DNA of 64,000 nt from an uncultured Candidatus Saccharibacteria bacterium (GCA_938030095.1 CALHGK010000010.1:1-64000); one strand, 5' to 3'; numbered from the stretch's first letter, positions 1 through 8,340 are shown. Notes: generated from the sequence alone by a model not told the origin. A program made the numbers and translations.

Positions 1-836
1 CGAGCCGCTTGTTCGTCACTCATCATCGTTTGATGTTCGGCGATCAGCACTGTTCTCTTACCTTCGCGCACATCCGTATCGGCCGATTTTCCTGTCGTCG
101 CTTCATCACCAAACATGCCAATCAAATCGTCCTGTAGTTGAAAAGCAATGCCGCATTGCGTGCCAAATTTTTGTAGAATTCCCTGCGTCGTTTCATCAAC
201 CTCTGCGCACAATGCACCAGATACAAGCGGGCCCACAAGGCTGTAGCTAGCTGTTTTGTGGCGGTAAATAGTCATGGGATCAAAATGCTCAGTCATGATG
301 AAACCTGCTTCAACGTCAATCAGTTCGCCGCCAATTACCTCAAACACCGACTGCGATAATCGCTCCGATAGCTGGCGAATTATTGGTGATGAGAAAGGCG
401 TTGACTGCACCAAACGATATGCTTCAGATAGCAGCGCATCACCCGCAAGTAGCGCCACACTATTGGCATAATGGGTACTCTGCTGCGCCGGCAATAGCGA
501 TGCATAGTCAGTTTCGTAGGCGCCGTTGACGGTAGCTTGGCTATGCCGCAACGCGTCTTGGTCAAGAATGTCATCGTGCACCAACATGGCCACATGCAAT
601 AATTCTTGCACCGCCGCAACTGGAACGATTGCCTCATCCAACTCACCATACCCCACCACTGTCAAATACGGGCGCATCCGTTTGCCGCCTGCTTGGTAAA
701 TGCGCGCGATCTCCCGCCACAACCGCTCGTAGCGCGGATGCACCGCTGCGGCCTGCGCAACCCGGTCGTGAATACGATCCACGATATACGCATCAACTGC
801 CTGTTTCGTTGCCGGCAGCAGCGAGTTGACTTCCAT
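1..836 (-). CDS. Polyprenyl (geranylgeranyl-type) diphosphate synthase, 3' part cut by window edge
   Basis: Trans-isoprenyl diphosphate synthase, which condenses IPP with an allylic diphosphate to make the C20 or longer prenyl chain used for lipid carriers or isoprenoids. About 278 residues are present and the C-terminus lies outside the window. Visible motifs are GKR (about 51-53), the first aspartate-rich motif HDDILDQD (87-94), HKTASYS (193-199) and the second motif QLQDDLIGMFGD (233-244). The second motif has the DDxxG form I associate with actinobacterial GGPP synthases instead of the common DDxxD. ATG at 836 was chosen because a TATAAT box (849-844) lies 7 nt upstream, fitting a leaderless mRNA; an in-frame ATG at 845 overlaps the -10 box. 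Chain length cannot be told from the fragment. Confidence 0.9.
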   Translation of the reverse strand, partial: MEVNSLLPATKQAVDAYIVDRIHDRVAQAAAVHPRYERLWREIARIYQAGGKRMRPYLTVVGYGELDEAIVPVAAVQELLHVAMLVHDDILDQDALRHSQATVNGAYETDYASLLPAQQSTHYANSVALLAGDALLSEAYRLVQSTPFSSPIIRQLSERLSQSVFEVIGGELIDVEAGFIMTEHFDPMTIYRHKTASYSLVGPLVSGALCAEVDETTQGILQKFGTQCGIAFQLQDDLIGMFGDEATTGKSADTDVREGKRTVLIAEHQTMMSDEQAA

Positions 837-849
837 AAGACTCATTATA
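837..849 (-). promoter_or_regulatory. -10 box of the polyprenyl synthase gene
   Basis: TATAAT on the minus strand at 849-844, 7 nt before the ATG at 836. The predicted transcription start falls on or next to the start codon. Confidence 0.55.
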
Positions 850-963
850 CTACAGAATCAATCGAAAGTTCTGTTGTAGGGGGTACGCTGTAAGCTATGG
901 TTGTGGCTTGATAAGCTACTTTGTAATCACCGTTGCTATGTGGTATCTTCCACTGGACGTATA

Positions 964-1182
964 ATGAAGCGAGCAAATAAAACAGCCAATGTGACCTATG
1001 AGACTGATGCCAGTCTTGCCCGCAGCCAAGAGCACGTTGCACAGGCAATCAATAAATATGGTAATCAAGCTCAGTATCTCTTGGCAGGACAGCCCGACGA
1101 TGTGAAAACGATAAAGAAACTCCTTCAAGACAACAAGATGTATGATAACGTCAAATCAAGTACTTTTCGGGGATTGAAGTAG
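964..1182 (+). CDS. Small hypothetical protein (72 aa)
   Basis: Short hydrophilic reading frame with no family that I recognise. It has no signal peptide or membrane segment, and its composition (many Lys, Asn, Gln and Asp) is that of a plausible small cytosolic protein. A sequence GTATAATG overlaps the ATG at 964, so a clean promoter/start arrangement is not visible; a longer frame opens at 901 but begins with unlikely residues. It converges with the surface-protein gene, with only 6 nt between the two stop codons. It may be a chance ORF, since it has neither a Shine-Dalgarno site nor a homolog known to me. Confidence 0.4.
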   Translation: MKRANKTANVTYETDASLARSQEHVAQAINKYGNQAQYLLAGQPDDVKTIKKLLQDNKMYDNVKSSTFRGLK

Positions 1183-1188
1183 TGACTG

Positions 1189-3156
1189 TTATGCGCGTCG
1201 CACATAGCGCGCCAGTAGCATTCCACTAGCAAGCAACGCCGCTGTCGCGAGGACAAATTGCCAGAGCGATACACCTGTGTCAGCCAAGAGGCCGTGGAAT
1301 TGGCTTGGCTTGGCTAGCTGAGTGGGCTGGTTGGGTTTATTTGGATCGAGCGGATTTGTCACCAGTGCCGCGCGGCACTCCGACCAAATCGCTTCTGGGT
1401 AGCTGGCCGCCAACACATACCACGCTGTCGATGCCACTGAGTTTGCATTAGTTAGCTCATTTGGCAGATCTGCCTTGGAGGCGTACTGCCATGCACCGTT
1501 TGGCCGCTGCGCTGGGTAAGTATCTGCCAAGATTGCCCGCGCCGTGGCTGCGTCCCCAGTGATATTATATGCCTGCGCCACACCATACGTCCCCTCAAAC
1601 CACACGGTTGGCACGTAGTTACCTGTCAAATACGGCGTATAGCCTTTTGCCGCACCATCGGTTGTTTTGTAGCTGGCAGTATAAGCAAGCGCTTGCTTAG
1701 CTTTGTCATATTCGCCAATCGCATTAAGGAAAATTGAGCCCCAGCTTGTTGTATCGAGCGCCTTGCTGCTGTCGTTATACCCTTGGTTAAAGCGCCCTTC
1801 AGATGTATTCCATAGTTTTGCTACTGTCGCTTTCGCGAGTTCGTCTGCCTTCTGGGTATACTGCTTATCGCCCAGCACGCGGGCTGCTCGCTCGTACACA
1901 TGCCACATGTCAGTGTTGTGCTCGGTAGCATGCCACGCAATATCCTTCTTGACGCCATTATCAATCTTCACCCCGCCACGGAATAACCCGGCAGCATCGC
2001 CAGTCGTCGTCTTCATCGTCTCAAGCCAGCGGAAGGTATCGAGAATCATCTGGCGCACCCCTTGCTGGTCGCCATATTTTTCCATATAGCGGATGAGCGC
2101 ATACTGCACGAAGGCAATGCCACCAGTATAATAAATCGGCTGCTGGATTCCTGTATAATCAAGCTGGTGCGCACTCGCCGGGAAGGCCCCCTTCTGCTCA
2201 CCCGTCTTGACTTGGATGGCGCTTAGGCCACGCACTAGCTTGTCTGCCATTGCCCGATCACCTGCACCAATCGCCACCAGCAGTGCCAGCGACTGATCAT
2301 ACACATAACTATACGACTCACGCGGCGTACCATAGCCATCTTGGCCTGGTGCATACTCATACGAGCGAATGAGCCCCACTAGCTCTGGCTTGAAATACTC
2401 GGCAATGATAGTTTTAGTTGCTGTATCATAGAGGCGAATCAGCTTGTGCCCCTTGCCCACTGCATCAAAGCTAAAAGTATTATCTGCCTGGGCTGGCTGC
2501 GTAGCTTGGAGGTATTCTTTATCAGATACCGCGTAGAGCTGCACCTCCAGATTCTTATACGTCACAGGTCGCGGCCAGCTCTCGCCAATCTGCTGCCCCG
2601 TCACTTTGTCATATAACCGGAAGTGCCACGACCCCGCAAATGCCGGGTTGACAGGTGAGAGATCAAGCGTCCATGTGCCATCCGACTGTACCACCGCTGG
2701 CGCAACGGTCATTTGCTCATATTCAGCATCACTGTAGAGATACGCCCGCACTTCACGTGGATTCGCCCCCGTTGGTGCTGTTCCTTTTACTGTGCCGCGG
2801 TAACCTTCGGCAGCGTGCGCAGTATGAGGAACCGTCAGTGGCGTCGCACTTTCGGTTTGTCGTGAATGTGCAAGTGTGAAGCGCCCGCTCACCTTTGCTT
2901 GGTAGTCAAAGCCATAGGCTTGTGCTGGCGTGATGGTACTACCATCACCTGGGCTATGCTTTGGCTCCATCATCTGTTTGAGCCATGCCATCGCGCGAGC
3001 TGCTGGTGCTGAGTCAGTCGCCAATGGCCGACGCACCGCCCTAAATAGCTGATCATTTGTACCACACAGCGACGTATTTGCCCGTACTGGCGGAGCTATC
3101 GCCAGCCCATAGAGTGCACCGCATAGCAGCACGACGCTCAATCCCCATCGTTTCAT
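1189..3156 (-). CDS. LAXTG-anchored surface protein with alpha/alpha-toroid (six-hairpin glycosidase-like) domain
   Basis: Secreted 655-residue protein. Residues 1-26 form a signal peptide ending VRA. Residues roughly 90-270 look like beta-rich surface repeats. Residues about 280-600 consist of repeated helical hairpins with aromatic and Asp/Glu-rich turns, as in six-hairpin glycosidases; no catalytic pair can be assigned. The C-terminus has a sorting signal: LADTG (624-628), a hydrophobic stretch, then RYVRRA. LAXTG is the motif established for class E sortases, and a sortase gene lies 5 kb away at 8362. A strong Shine-Dalgarno site (GAGGGGGA) precedes the ATG. The likely role is a cell-wall-linked glycan-binding or glycan-processing protein; enzymatic activity is inference. 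Confidence 0.75.
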   Translation of the reverse strand: MKRWGLSVVLLCGALYGLAIAPPVRANTSLCGTNDQLFRAVRRPLATDSAPAARAMAWLKQMMEPKHSPGDGSTITPAQAYGFDYQAKVSGRFTLAHSRQTESATPLTVPHTAHAAEGYRGTVKGTAPTGANPREVRAYLYSDAEYEQMTVAPAVVQSDGTWTLDLSPVNPAFAGSWHFRLYDKVTGQQIGESWPRPVTYKNLEVQLYAVSDKEYLQATQPAQADNTFSFDAVGKGHKLIRLYDTATKTIIAEYFKPELVGLIRSYEYAPGQDGYGTPRESYSYVYDQSLALLVAIGAGDRAMADKLVRGLSAIQVKTGEQKGAFPASAHQLDYTGIQQPIYYTGGIAFVQYALIRYMEKYGDQQGVRQMILDTFRWLETMKTTTGDAAGLFRGGVKIDNGVKKDIAWHATEHNTDMWHVYERAARVLGDKQYTQKADELAKATVAKLWNTSEGRFNQGYNDSSKALDTTSWGSIFLNAIGEYDKAKQALAYTASYKTTDGAAKGYTPYLTGNYVPTVWFEGTYGVAQAYNITGDAATARAILADTYPAQRPNGAWQYASKADLPNELTNANSVASTAWYVLAASYPEAIWSECRAALVTNPLDPNKPNQPTQLAKPSQFHGLLADTGVSLWQFVLATAALLASGMLLARYVRRA

Positions 3157-3475
3157 TATTCCCCCTCTGAAATACTCTTATGCTTATATTTATAGCACAC
3201 TTTGGCCATATCGCATATATGTCATAGCAATTTTATCCATAATTATGAGTCACTAATGTTGTATACTATACTTTGGCCAGCTCAAGAGTACTCGTGTATC
3301 ACCATCAACCTCATCTGTGATATATCAAATCATTATTTCTCCGCTTGAAGCTTACTTCAACTCATTACTCCCTACAGTATCAATTTGCCTCATCAGCAAT
3401 CTTGTATTAGGCTAGAAGGAGGCAGGGTTGGCACCTTGCATACCAATATCGTTAAAGCCGCACGAGGAGTACTCC

Positions 3476-3715
3476 ATGGCACAAAATTTTACGATTAGCG
3501 GTAACAAACTCAAAGGCTACCAAGCAGTCGCCGACAGCACTGGCCGCGTCCACTTTGTGGGCACGACCCAGGAGGAAGTCATCGACCAAACCAGGCGCTA
3601 CATGCGCCAGCACGGTGGTGGCGAGCTCAGAATCCAGCGCGCCGACGGTACGGCCCAGTATCGCGATGCCGATACCGTCCCACCCAAGAAGGATCCCTTC
3701 CCGCCGCAAGGATAG
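3476..3715 (+). CDS. DUF2188 family protein (79 aa)
   Basis: Small DUF2188 protein of unknown function. Its layout matches the family: an N-terminal region interpretable as beta-strands with a GRVHFVG segment, a helix rich in Arg/Gln (TRRYMRQHGGG), the strand ELRIQRADG, and the terminal DPFPPQG typical of DUF2188. The ATG at 3476 has a GAGGAG site 5-10 nt upstream. The same frame also opens at a TTG at 3428 with an even better site (AAGGAGG, 3416-3422, spacing 5), which would add 16 residues (95 aa total). The two starts cannot be separated from sequence alone. A 12-bp hairpin follows the stop. Confidence 0.8.
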   Translation: MAQNFTISGNKLKGYQAVADSTGRVHFVGTTQEEVIDQTRRYMRQHGGGELRIQRADGTAQYRDADTVPPKKDPFPPQG

Positions 3716-3727
3716 CACTCAAATGCA

Positions 3728-3756
3728 CAATACCTCTGCCAAGAGCAGAGGTATTG
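3728..3756 (+). terminator. Hairpin between two convergent genes
   Basis: Perfect 12-bp inverted repeat CAATACCTCTGC / GCAGAGGTATTG with a 5-nt loop, 13 nt after the DUF2188 stop. Only a weak T-rich tail follows on either strand. It sits between convergent genes, so it could stop transcription from both sides. Confidence 0.6.
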
Positions 3757-3778
3757 TTATATCAGAAGAAGATACTAA

Positions 3779-4432
3779 TTACTTGAGGAGTGTATCAGGC
3801 ACACCAAGCATCCGTGCTAGCGCATACTGGAGCAAAAAGCTCAAGGATGCCATGCCAGCACAAAACACTGCAACGATCCGTACCACATGCTGCGACAATG
3901 GTGCCGCACCCGGCCAGATCATTAGGACAATCACTGGCACCACACAAGCCAGCACCTTAATGCCTGCCGCAATGCGTGCGTTGATGATGGTGCGCTGCTT
4001 CTTGCTCACTGGCTGGTGGGTTTTTGTTGCCAGGGGTGCAACTGCTTTCGTTGTCTTTTTTACTACGCGCTCGCCTGTTTTGGCAATGTTGCGCGGCAAC
4101 ATGACCAACATATAGAGGCCGCACCCAATCATACCGATGGTGATGATTGCTACGAGTGCAATCGCTACTGGCTGCGGCAAGTCCGCCCCTGAAGGCATGC
4201 CCTGTGGAAGCGTGATCTCTGGCTGGTCGTGCGGCTCCGGTATAACCCAAAGCGCCTTATCTCGCGTGATATATGGGTAGAGTAGCTGCATTGCACACCA
4301 CACCCACAGCAGCAAGCAAAAGAGATACCCCACCGACGCGCAGCAATGCGTCACCAAAAGCGCAAACCGCCGTGGCTGTGGCTGCTTGGGCTGCTCCTTC
4401 GACTTTGCTGGCTGAGAAGACTGCGCTACCAT
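3779..4432 (-). CDS. Hypothetical multi-pass membrane protein (217 aa)
   Basis: No family recognised. A basic, Gln/Pro/Lys-rich N-terminus of about 22 residues precedes four predicted membrane helices (about 24-46, 88-112, 150-175 and 180-200). Between helices 2 and 3 lies a basic cytoplasmic segment with many Lys residues (about 115-147). The arrangement implies cytosolic ends and two membrane hairpins. TATAAT lies 11 nt before the ATG, so the leader would be at most a few nucleotides. Nothing in the neighbourhood points to a function. Confidence 0.75.
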   Translation of the reverse strand: MVAQSSQPAKSKEQPKQPQPRRFALLVTHCCASVGYLFCLLLWVWCAMQLLYPYITRDKALWVIPEPHDQPEITLPQGMPSGADLPQPVAIALVAIITIGMIGCGLYMLVMLPRNIAKTGERVVKKTTKAVAPLATKTHQPVSKKQRTIINARIAAGIKVLACVVPVIVLMIWPGAAPLSQHVVRIVAVFCAGMASLSFLLQYALARMLGVPDTLLK

Positions 4433-4587
4433 AATTACTAGCCATTATACACGACAGCACAAACTGATGCTATGGTGTGTGGTTTTACCACTGTTTTTTT
4501 AATTAACCGGTAATGATTGCTGGCAACCCATTTGTTACTGTAGTTATAAAATTCATCCTTAGTAAAGCAGATGAAAAGCGACTTAGA

Positions 4588-4794
4588 TCAATCGGTCCTT
4601 CGATGAGCGGGAGGAATAGCGCGAAAATCATCAATCACACTTTGTGCAGTTGCAAAGTCTGAAAATTCATGCGGATCCATTGCCGCTATCTCAGCTGGGG
4701 TAACTGTATCGGGATGCCGCGTTCTGTATTGTGTGGCAGGATAATCGTATTTAAGAGTTGTAGCTGCAAAAACGAGCACGTCATCCTCGCTCAT
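4588..4794 (-). CDS. Small acidic hypothetical protein (68 aa)
   Basis: Short frame starting MSEDDVLVFAA and ending AHRRTD. It is soluble, with regions rich in Asp/Glu and Pro, and I recognise no family. The codons look ordinary for this genome, while the overlapping plus-strand frame is full of unlikely Cys/Arg runs. A purine-rich GAGAAGACTGGG lies directly upstream of the ATG but is a poor ribosome site. The gene stands alone upstream of the tRNA-Pro pair terminator. Confidence 0.45.
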   Translation of the reverse strand: MSEDDVLVFAATTLKYDYPATQYRTRHPDTVTPAEIAAMDPHEFSDFATAQSVIDDFRAIPPAHRRTD

Positions 4795-4847
4795 CCCAGT
4801 CTTCTCTTCACGGTGCTCTTGTTCGCACTAAGTATTGTGTACCTATC

Positions 4848-4875
4848 AAAAATAATCTGACTACACAAGCCAGAT
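4848..4875 (-). terminator. Terminator of the tRNA-Pro pair
   Basis: On the minus strand ATCTGGCT / AGTCAGAT form an 8-bp stem (one G-U pair) with a 5-nt loop, followed by TATTTTT, 20 nt downstream of the tRNA 3' end. Confidence 0.65.
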
Positions 4876-4894
4876 CAAAATTACTTACAAAATA

Positions 4895-4970
4895 TGGTCG
4901 GGGTGACTGGACTCAAACCAGCGACCTCGCGGTCCCAAACCGCGCGCGCTATCAACTGCGCCACACCCCG
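4895..4970 (-). tRNA. tRNA-Pro (TGG)
   Basis: Complete cloverleaf of 76 nt including an encoded CCA. The acceptor stem is CGGGGTG/CACCCCG with discriminator A. The anticodon stem CGCGG/CCGCG encloses loop TTTGGGA, giving anticodon TGG (positions 4937-4935), which reads CCA and probably most proline codons. It follows the second tRNA-Pro by 47 nt on the same strand. Confidence 0.95.
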
Positions 4971-5017
4971 ATACGCTTTATATCACACGGGCGACCACTC
5001 TTTGCCGGAGCAAAGTA

Positions 5018-5094
5018 TGGTCGGGGTGACTGGATTTGAACCAGCGACCTCACCGTCCCGAACGGTGCGCGCTACCAAGCTGCGCCACACCCCG
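5018..5094 (-). tRNA. tRNA-Pro (CGG)
   Basis: Complete 77-nt cloverleaf with encoded CCA. The acceptor stem is identical to that of the neighbouring tRNA-Pro. The anticodon stem CACCG/CGGTG encloses loop TTCGGGA, so the anticodon is CGG. The near-identical acceptor and T arms suggest the two genes arose by tandem duplication followed by anticodon-arm divergence. Confidence 0.95.
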
Positions 5095-5273
5095 CGATAC
5101 AAGACTTTGCCATCATACCACACAATATGGCAGCTTGTCTACTGTTCTTACTGTCAAAGTCAATGTGCCCACTCACAAGTATAAGACCAGCCTGCGGTGT
5201 TCATCCAAGAAACGTAAACGCAACACACGTAAGCACCAACTTCGTGTATCTATAAAACGCGTCGTGATATGTA

Positions 5274-5924
5274 TTACGCTTTGGGTGGTACAATATCTGC
5301 TTTAAGCACATCGCATGCAGTGGGATATGCTGTGCCAGGCTCAAATGTATAGACAAGCAGCTGGCCAAAGGGCATCTCTACTGTACCCATATCTTCCTCC
5401 GGGATTCGGTCGAGGTACTTCATAAGCGCGCGAATCGTGTTGCCGTGCGCCACAATCAATACCGTCTCGCCTGTCTGGAGCCGCGGCAAGATCTCTGTCT
5501 CAAAATACGGAATCGTGCGCTCATACACATCCTTGAGTGTCTCACCACCGGGTACAGGGTAATCCCAGCCGCGCCGGATACCATTAAAGGCTTTCTCGCC
5601 AATCTCTTCCTTAACCTCCCACTTGTTCTTACCAGTTAGGTTACCATAGTCACGCTCGTTAAGCTCAGACGCGTGCACCACCGCAGCATCACTCGAGCGG
5701 ATTGGGTTATCTGCACCTTCCATCAACGCATCAAGTGTCTCATGTGTTCGTTTGAGCGCCGAAGTATACACTGCATCGATGGTGCGACCACGCAAGAACT
5801 CGCCAAGTTGACGCGTATCGCTTTTGCCCTTCTCGGTGAGGCTTACATCTGTCCAGCCTGTCCATTTACCTTGTAGATTCCATTCGCTTTCGCCGTGCCG
5901 GCTGATGATAAGTGTTCCTGTCAT
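5274..5924 (-). CDS. gpmA: 2,3-bisphosphoglycerate-dependent phosphoglycerate mutase
   Basis: Glycolytic enzyme interconverting 3- and 2-phosphoglycerate, acting just before enolase, which is encoded 800 nt away. The 216-residue protein carries the family signature RHGESEWN (about 9-16) with the phospho-accepting His, the segment ELNERDYGNLTG, and the second catalytic His in VAHGNTIRAL. An upstream in-frame ATG (6053) exists, but the start at 5924 puts the RHGE motif where the family has it. It also lies 6 nt after a TATAAT box; the spacer GGAGAC could equally act as a weak ribosome site. Length and motifs are normal for the family. Confidence 0.95.
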   Translation of the reverse strand: MTGTLIISRHGESEWNLQGKWTGWTDVSLTEKGKSDTRQLGEFLRGRTIDAVYTSALKRTHETLDALMEGADNPIRSSDAAVVHASELNERDYGNLTGKNKWEVKEEIGEKAFNGIRRGWDYPVPGGETLKDVYERTIPYFETEILPRLQTGETVLIVAHGNTIRALMKYLDRIPEEDMGTVEMPFGQLLVYTFEPGTAYPTACDVLKADIVPPKA

Positions 5925-5936
5925 GTCTCCATTATA
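5925..5936 (-). promoter_or_regulatory. -10 box of gpmA
   Basis: TATAAT at 5936-5931 followed by GGAGAC and the ATG; spacing of 6 nt predicts a leaderless transcript. Confidence 0.6.
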
Positions 5937-6012
5937 CGGCACTATTGGCGCGAGTGCTATACACCTACCTACCAAGAGAGTAATGCAAGAACTATGTAAT
6001 CGCTCAAGATTC

Positions 6013-6034
6013 AAAAAGCCCCCGGAAGGGGGCT
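6013..6034 (-). terminator. Intrinsic terminator of the small secreted protein gene
   Basis: Minus-strand stem AGCCCCC/GGGGGCT with a 4-nt loop followed by a run of five T. It is 60 nt past the stop of the gene ending at 6098 and upstream of gpmA. Confidence 0.85.
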
Positions 6035-6097
6035 GCGACAACGGGGTTTTCATTTTCGTTTTTTTGGGTATATCGGGTGCTTACAGTGAGTAGTTAT

Positions 6098-6478
6098 TTA
6101 GCGAACGAAATCGCCTTGGTATACTGATCCGTCAGTACGAGACAACAGCCAGTAGCGATATGCTGCTCCCTCTGGTGCTGCCTCAAGGCTGACACAGCCG
6201 GTCTCGCCTGCGCCAAGGATTTGGCCATAGCTTGGGCCGTTACCTTGGGTTGGCGCCACTGTAAAGGCTGTCGTGCCAGGTGTACCATCGGGGTAGTTTG
6301 CATCAGAAACGCAAAACAGTTTCGTCCCATCGTAGTATTGGACAACGGACGTACCGTTGTCATTGGCTGTCGGCCCGAAACTCTCTGCCGACGCTGGTGC
6401 TGTATTAAACAGCAAAGATCCCGCCGCCATTGAGCCAACTGCCAATACGCTAAGGATACCTACCTTTTTGAATGTCAT
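6098..6478 (-). CDS. Small secreted protein with signal peptide (126 aa)
   Basis: Residues 1-31 are a classical signal peptide (MTFKKVG, hydrophobic core, APASA cleavage). The mature part of about 95 residues is rich in Gly, Thr and Tyr. It has two cysteines (in LFCVSD and GCVSLEA) that could form a disulfide, and ends in SVYQGDFVR. No family recognised; composition suggests a small all-beta extracellular domain. The start at 6478 was chosen for the signal peptide and a strong AAGGAGG site about 10 nt upstream; the frame remains open to 6547. It has its own promoter, a long leader with a palindrome, and its own terminator, so it is a monocistronic gene. Confidence 0.8.
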   Translation of the reverse strand: MTFKKVGILSVLAVGSMAAGSLLFNTAPASAESFGPTANDNGTSVVQYYDGTKLFCVSDANYPDGTPGTTAFTVAPTQGNGPSYGQILGAGETGCVSLEAAPEGAAYRYWLLSRTDGSVYQGDFVR

Positions 6479-6521
6479 GGGAATAGCCCTCCTTACTGTG
6501 TAGGTGCGAAACGAAGAACAC

Positions 6522-6538
6522 AGGGTTGCTGCAACCCT
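6522..6538 (-). promoter_or_regulatory. Palindrome in the leader of the small secreted protein gene
   Basis: Perfect inverted repeat AGGGTTGC-T-GCAACCCT between the likely promoter (TACAATATAAT around 6570-6560) and the ribosome site. It may be a protein operator or an RNA hairpin in the 5' leader; the sequence does not decide. Confidence 0.45.
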
Positions 6539-6715
6539 CCGCTTCATTAACCGTTGCCGTAATTATATTGTACCATGTGTGCTAGCAAATACAATGCTTG
6601 AATCTACAAAATGACCTTTTGTCAATATCCTTGTCTGGCATGAAAATTATCGTATTTGGTTCATATGATTCTAACAGTAGTCTTGCTGTAATAGTGATCA
6701 CCTTCCATTCAATGA

Positions 6716-6728
6716 TATACTAGAAGAC
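6716..6728 (+). promoter_or_regulatory. -10 box of eno
   Basis: TATACT (6716-6721) 7 nt before the enolase ATG, with no ribosome site: predicted leaderless start. Confidence 0.6.
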
Positions 6729-8009
6729 ATGAACAACTACTCTATCCAAACCATAAAAGCACGACAAATCTTAGACAGCCGCGGCAACCCCACCGTCGAA
6801 GCGGACGTCATCCTTGCTGATGGCACGCTGGGCCGAGCGGCTGTCCCGAGCGGAGCAAGTACCGGTGCGGGCGAAGCACTGGAGCTACGCGATGGTGGCA
6901 ATCAGTGGACTGGCAAAGGGGTGAGCCAGGCAGTTGCCCACGTCAACGATATCATTGCTCCAGCATTGTTAGGCCACGATGCGAGCGACCAGCAGGCGAT
7001 TGATAATGCAATGCTTGCTCTTGACGGGACGGATAATAAGTCTAAGCTCGGCGCTAATGCTGTTCTCAGCGTTAGCCTTGCCACCGCCAAGGCCGTCGCC
7101 AATGCCAAGCAGCAACCACTCTGGCGCTACATTGCCGAGCAAACTGACAGCACACCAAGCCTTCCCCTACCAATGATGAATGTTCTCAACGGTGGTGCAC
7201 ACGCTGCTTTTGCAACCGATATCCAAGAGTTTATGATCATCTGCAAGGGTGCGACAACCTTTGCAGACACCCTCCGCATGGGCACCGAAATCTTCCACGC
7301 TCTTGCCAAAGTCCTCAAAGCACACGACTACCCCACTACTGTTGGCGACGAAGGTGGCTATGCACCACGCGTCCGCCAGGGTAACCGCGAGCCACTCGCC
7401 TTGCTCAGCGAAGCTATCACCAATGCTGGCTACACCGTTGGCACAGATGTCGTCTTTGCGATGGATGCTGCCTCGAGTGAGTTTTACCACGACGGCCGCT
7501 ATGAGCTAAAGTGCGAGGGCAAGAGCCTAACCAGTAGCGAGATGATCGACTGGCTGGCTGCTCTTGTCGACGAATTCCCAATCGTCAGCATCGAAGATGG
7601 CCTGGCCGAGGGCGACTGGGAAGGCTGGCAGCAGCTCCGCCAGCGCCTCGGTGACCGCGTCCAGCTGGTGGGCGATGACCTACTCGTCACTAATACAAGC
7701 CTCATCCAGCAAGCGATCGACCAAGACGCGGCCAATGCACTCCTCGTCAAGCCGAACCAAATCGGCTCTCTCAGCGAGACAATCCAGGCCGTGCAACTTG
7801 CCCAGAATGCTGGCTGGCGCACCGTGATGAGTCACCGCTCTGGCGAGACTGAGGATACCACAATCAGCCACTTGGCAGTTGGCCTGGGCTGTGGACAGAT
7901 CAAGACCGGCTCGCTCTCGCGCACCGACCGCGTGGCGAAGTACAACGAGCTACTCCGCATTGCCGAAGCAGACGAGAGTCTCACTCTCGCGCAGCCATTC
8001 AAGCAGTAG
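6729..8009 (+). CDS. eno: Enolase (phosphopyruvate hydratase)
   Basis: Converts 2-phosphoglycerate to phosphoenolpyruvate in glycolysis. The 426-residue product is full length. Recognisable stretches are DSRGNPTVEADV near the N-terminus, GTDNKSKLGANA, VGDEGGYAPR (catalytic Glu region), SIEDGLAEGDWEGW (metal ligands), LLVKPNQIG (catalytic Lys) and the signature SHRSGETEDTTISHLAVG. The residues GAGA-like loop and ATTFADTLRMG substrate lid are also conserved. The gene faces away from the small secreted gene, and with gpmA it supplies the lower glycolytic steps. Transcription probably starts at the ATG and ends at the hairpin that follows. Confidence 0.98.
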   Translation: MNNYSIQTIKARQILDSRGNPTVEADVILADGTLGRAAVPSGASTGAGEALELRDGGNQWTGKGVSQAVAHVNDIIAPALLGHDASDQQAIDNAMLALDGTDNKSKLGANAVLSVSLATAKAVANAKQQPLWRYIAEQTDSTPSLPLPMMNVLNGGAHAAFATDIQEFMIICKGATTFADTLRMGTEIFHALAKVLKAHDYPTTVGDEGGYAPRVRQGNREPLALLSEAITNAGYTVGTDVVFAMDAASSEFYHDGRYELKCEGKSLTSSEMIDWLAALVDEFPIVSIEDGLAEGDWEGWQQLRQRLGDRVQLVGDDLLVTNTSLIQQAIDQDAANALLVKPNQIGSLSETIQAVQLAQNAGWRTVMSHRSGETEDTTISHLAVGLGCGQIKTGSLSRTDRVAKYNELLRIAEADESLTLAQPFKQ

Positions 8010-8043
8010 TAATCTGCTCCGCTACAACAGCACTACTTATATG

Positions 8044-8075
8044 CTACCCACCCTTACTTTGGGTGGATAGCTTTT
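8044..8075 (+). terminator. Terminator of eno
   Basis: Stem CTACCCACCC/GGGTGGATAG (one mismatch) with a 7-nt loop followed by CTTTT, 34 nt after the enolase stop. Confidence 0.75.
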
Positions 8076-8252
8076 AGGTTACGCCTCCATACTAGCCTTT
8101 TCAATGTTGACTTCTCTGCTTGCAAGTTATTTTTTGATATCGCTATAAGAGATACCATTATTTAACTATTAACACCAGAGTTAGATTAGTGATTGATCTA
8201 TACACTCTATCGAATAAAACCATGGATAAAGTACAAGAGTTTTCTATCCACT

Positions 8253-8266
8253 CTACTCTAGAGTAG
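8253..8266. promoter_or_regulatory. 14-bp palindrome upstream of the sortase promoter
   Basis: CTACTCTAGAGTAG is a perfect 14-bp palindrome about 46 nt upstream of the sortase -35 box. Its size and position suit an operator, but no regulator is known. Confidence 0.35.
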
Positions 8267-8311
8267 AACTACCTAATGGAGCCATCTACCAATACTATGA
8301 CGGTCATGCTA

Positions 8312-8340
8312 TTGGCGTGCTGCTGCTCGTGCCGTATAAT
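8312..8340 (+). promoter_or_regulatory. Promoter of the sortase gene
   Basis: TTGGCG (8312-8317), 17-nt spacer, TATAAT (8335-8340). Unlike the leaderless genes, a leader of about 15 nt with a GAGGAG ribosome site (8351-8356) follows. Confidence 0.65.

Noticed and set aside
4894..5184. Open frames beginning MVGVTG... over 4894-5184
   Set aside because: They are translations through the two tRNA-Pro genes, a common false protein.
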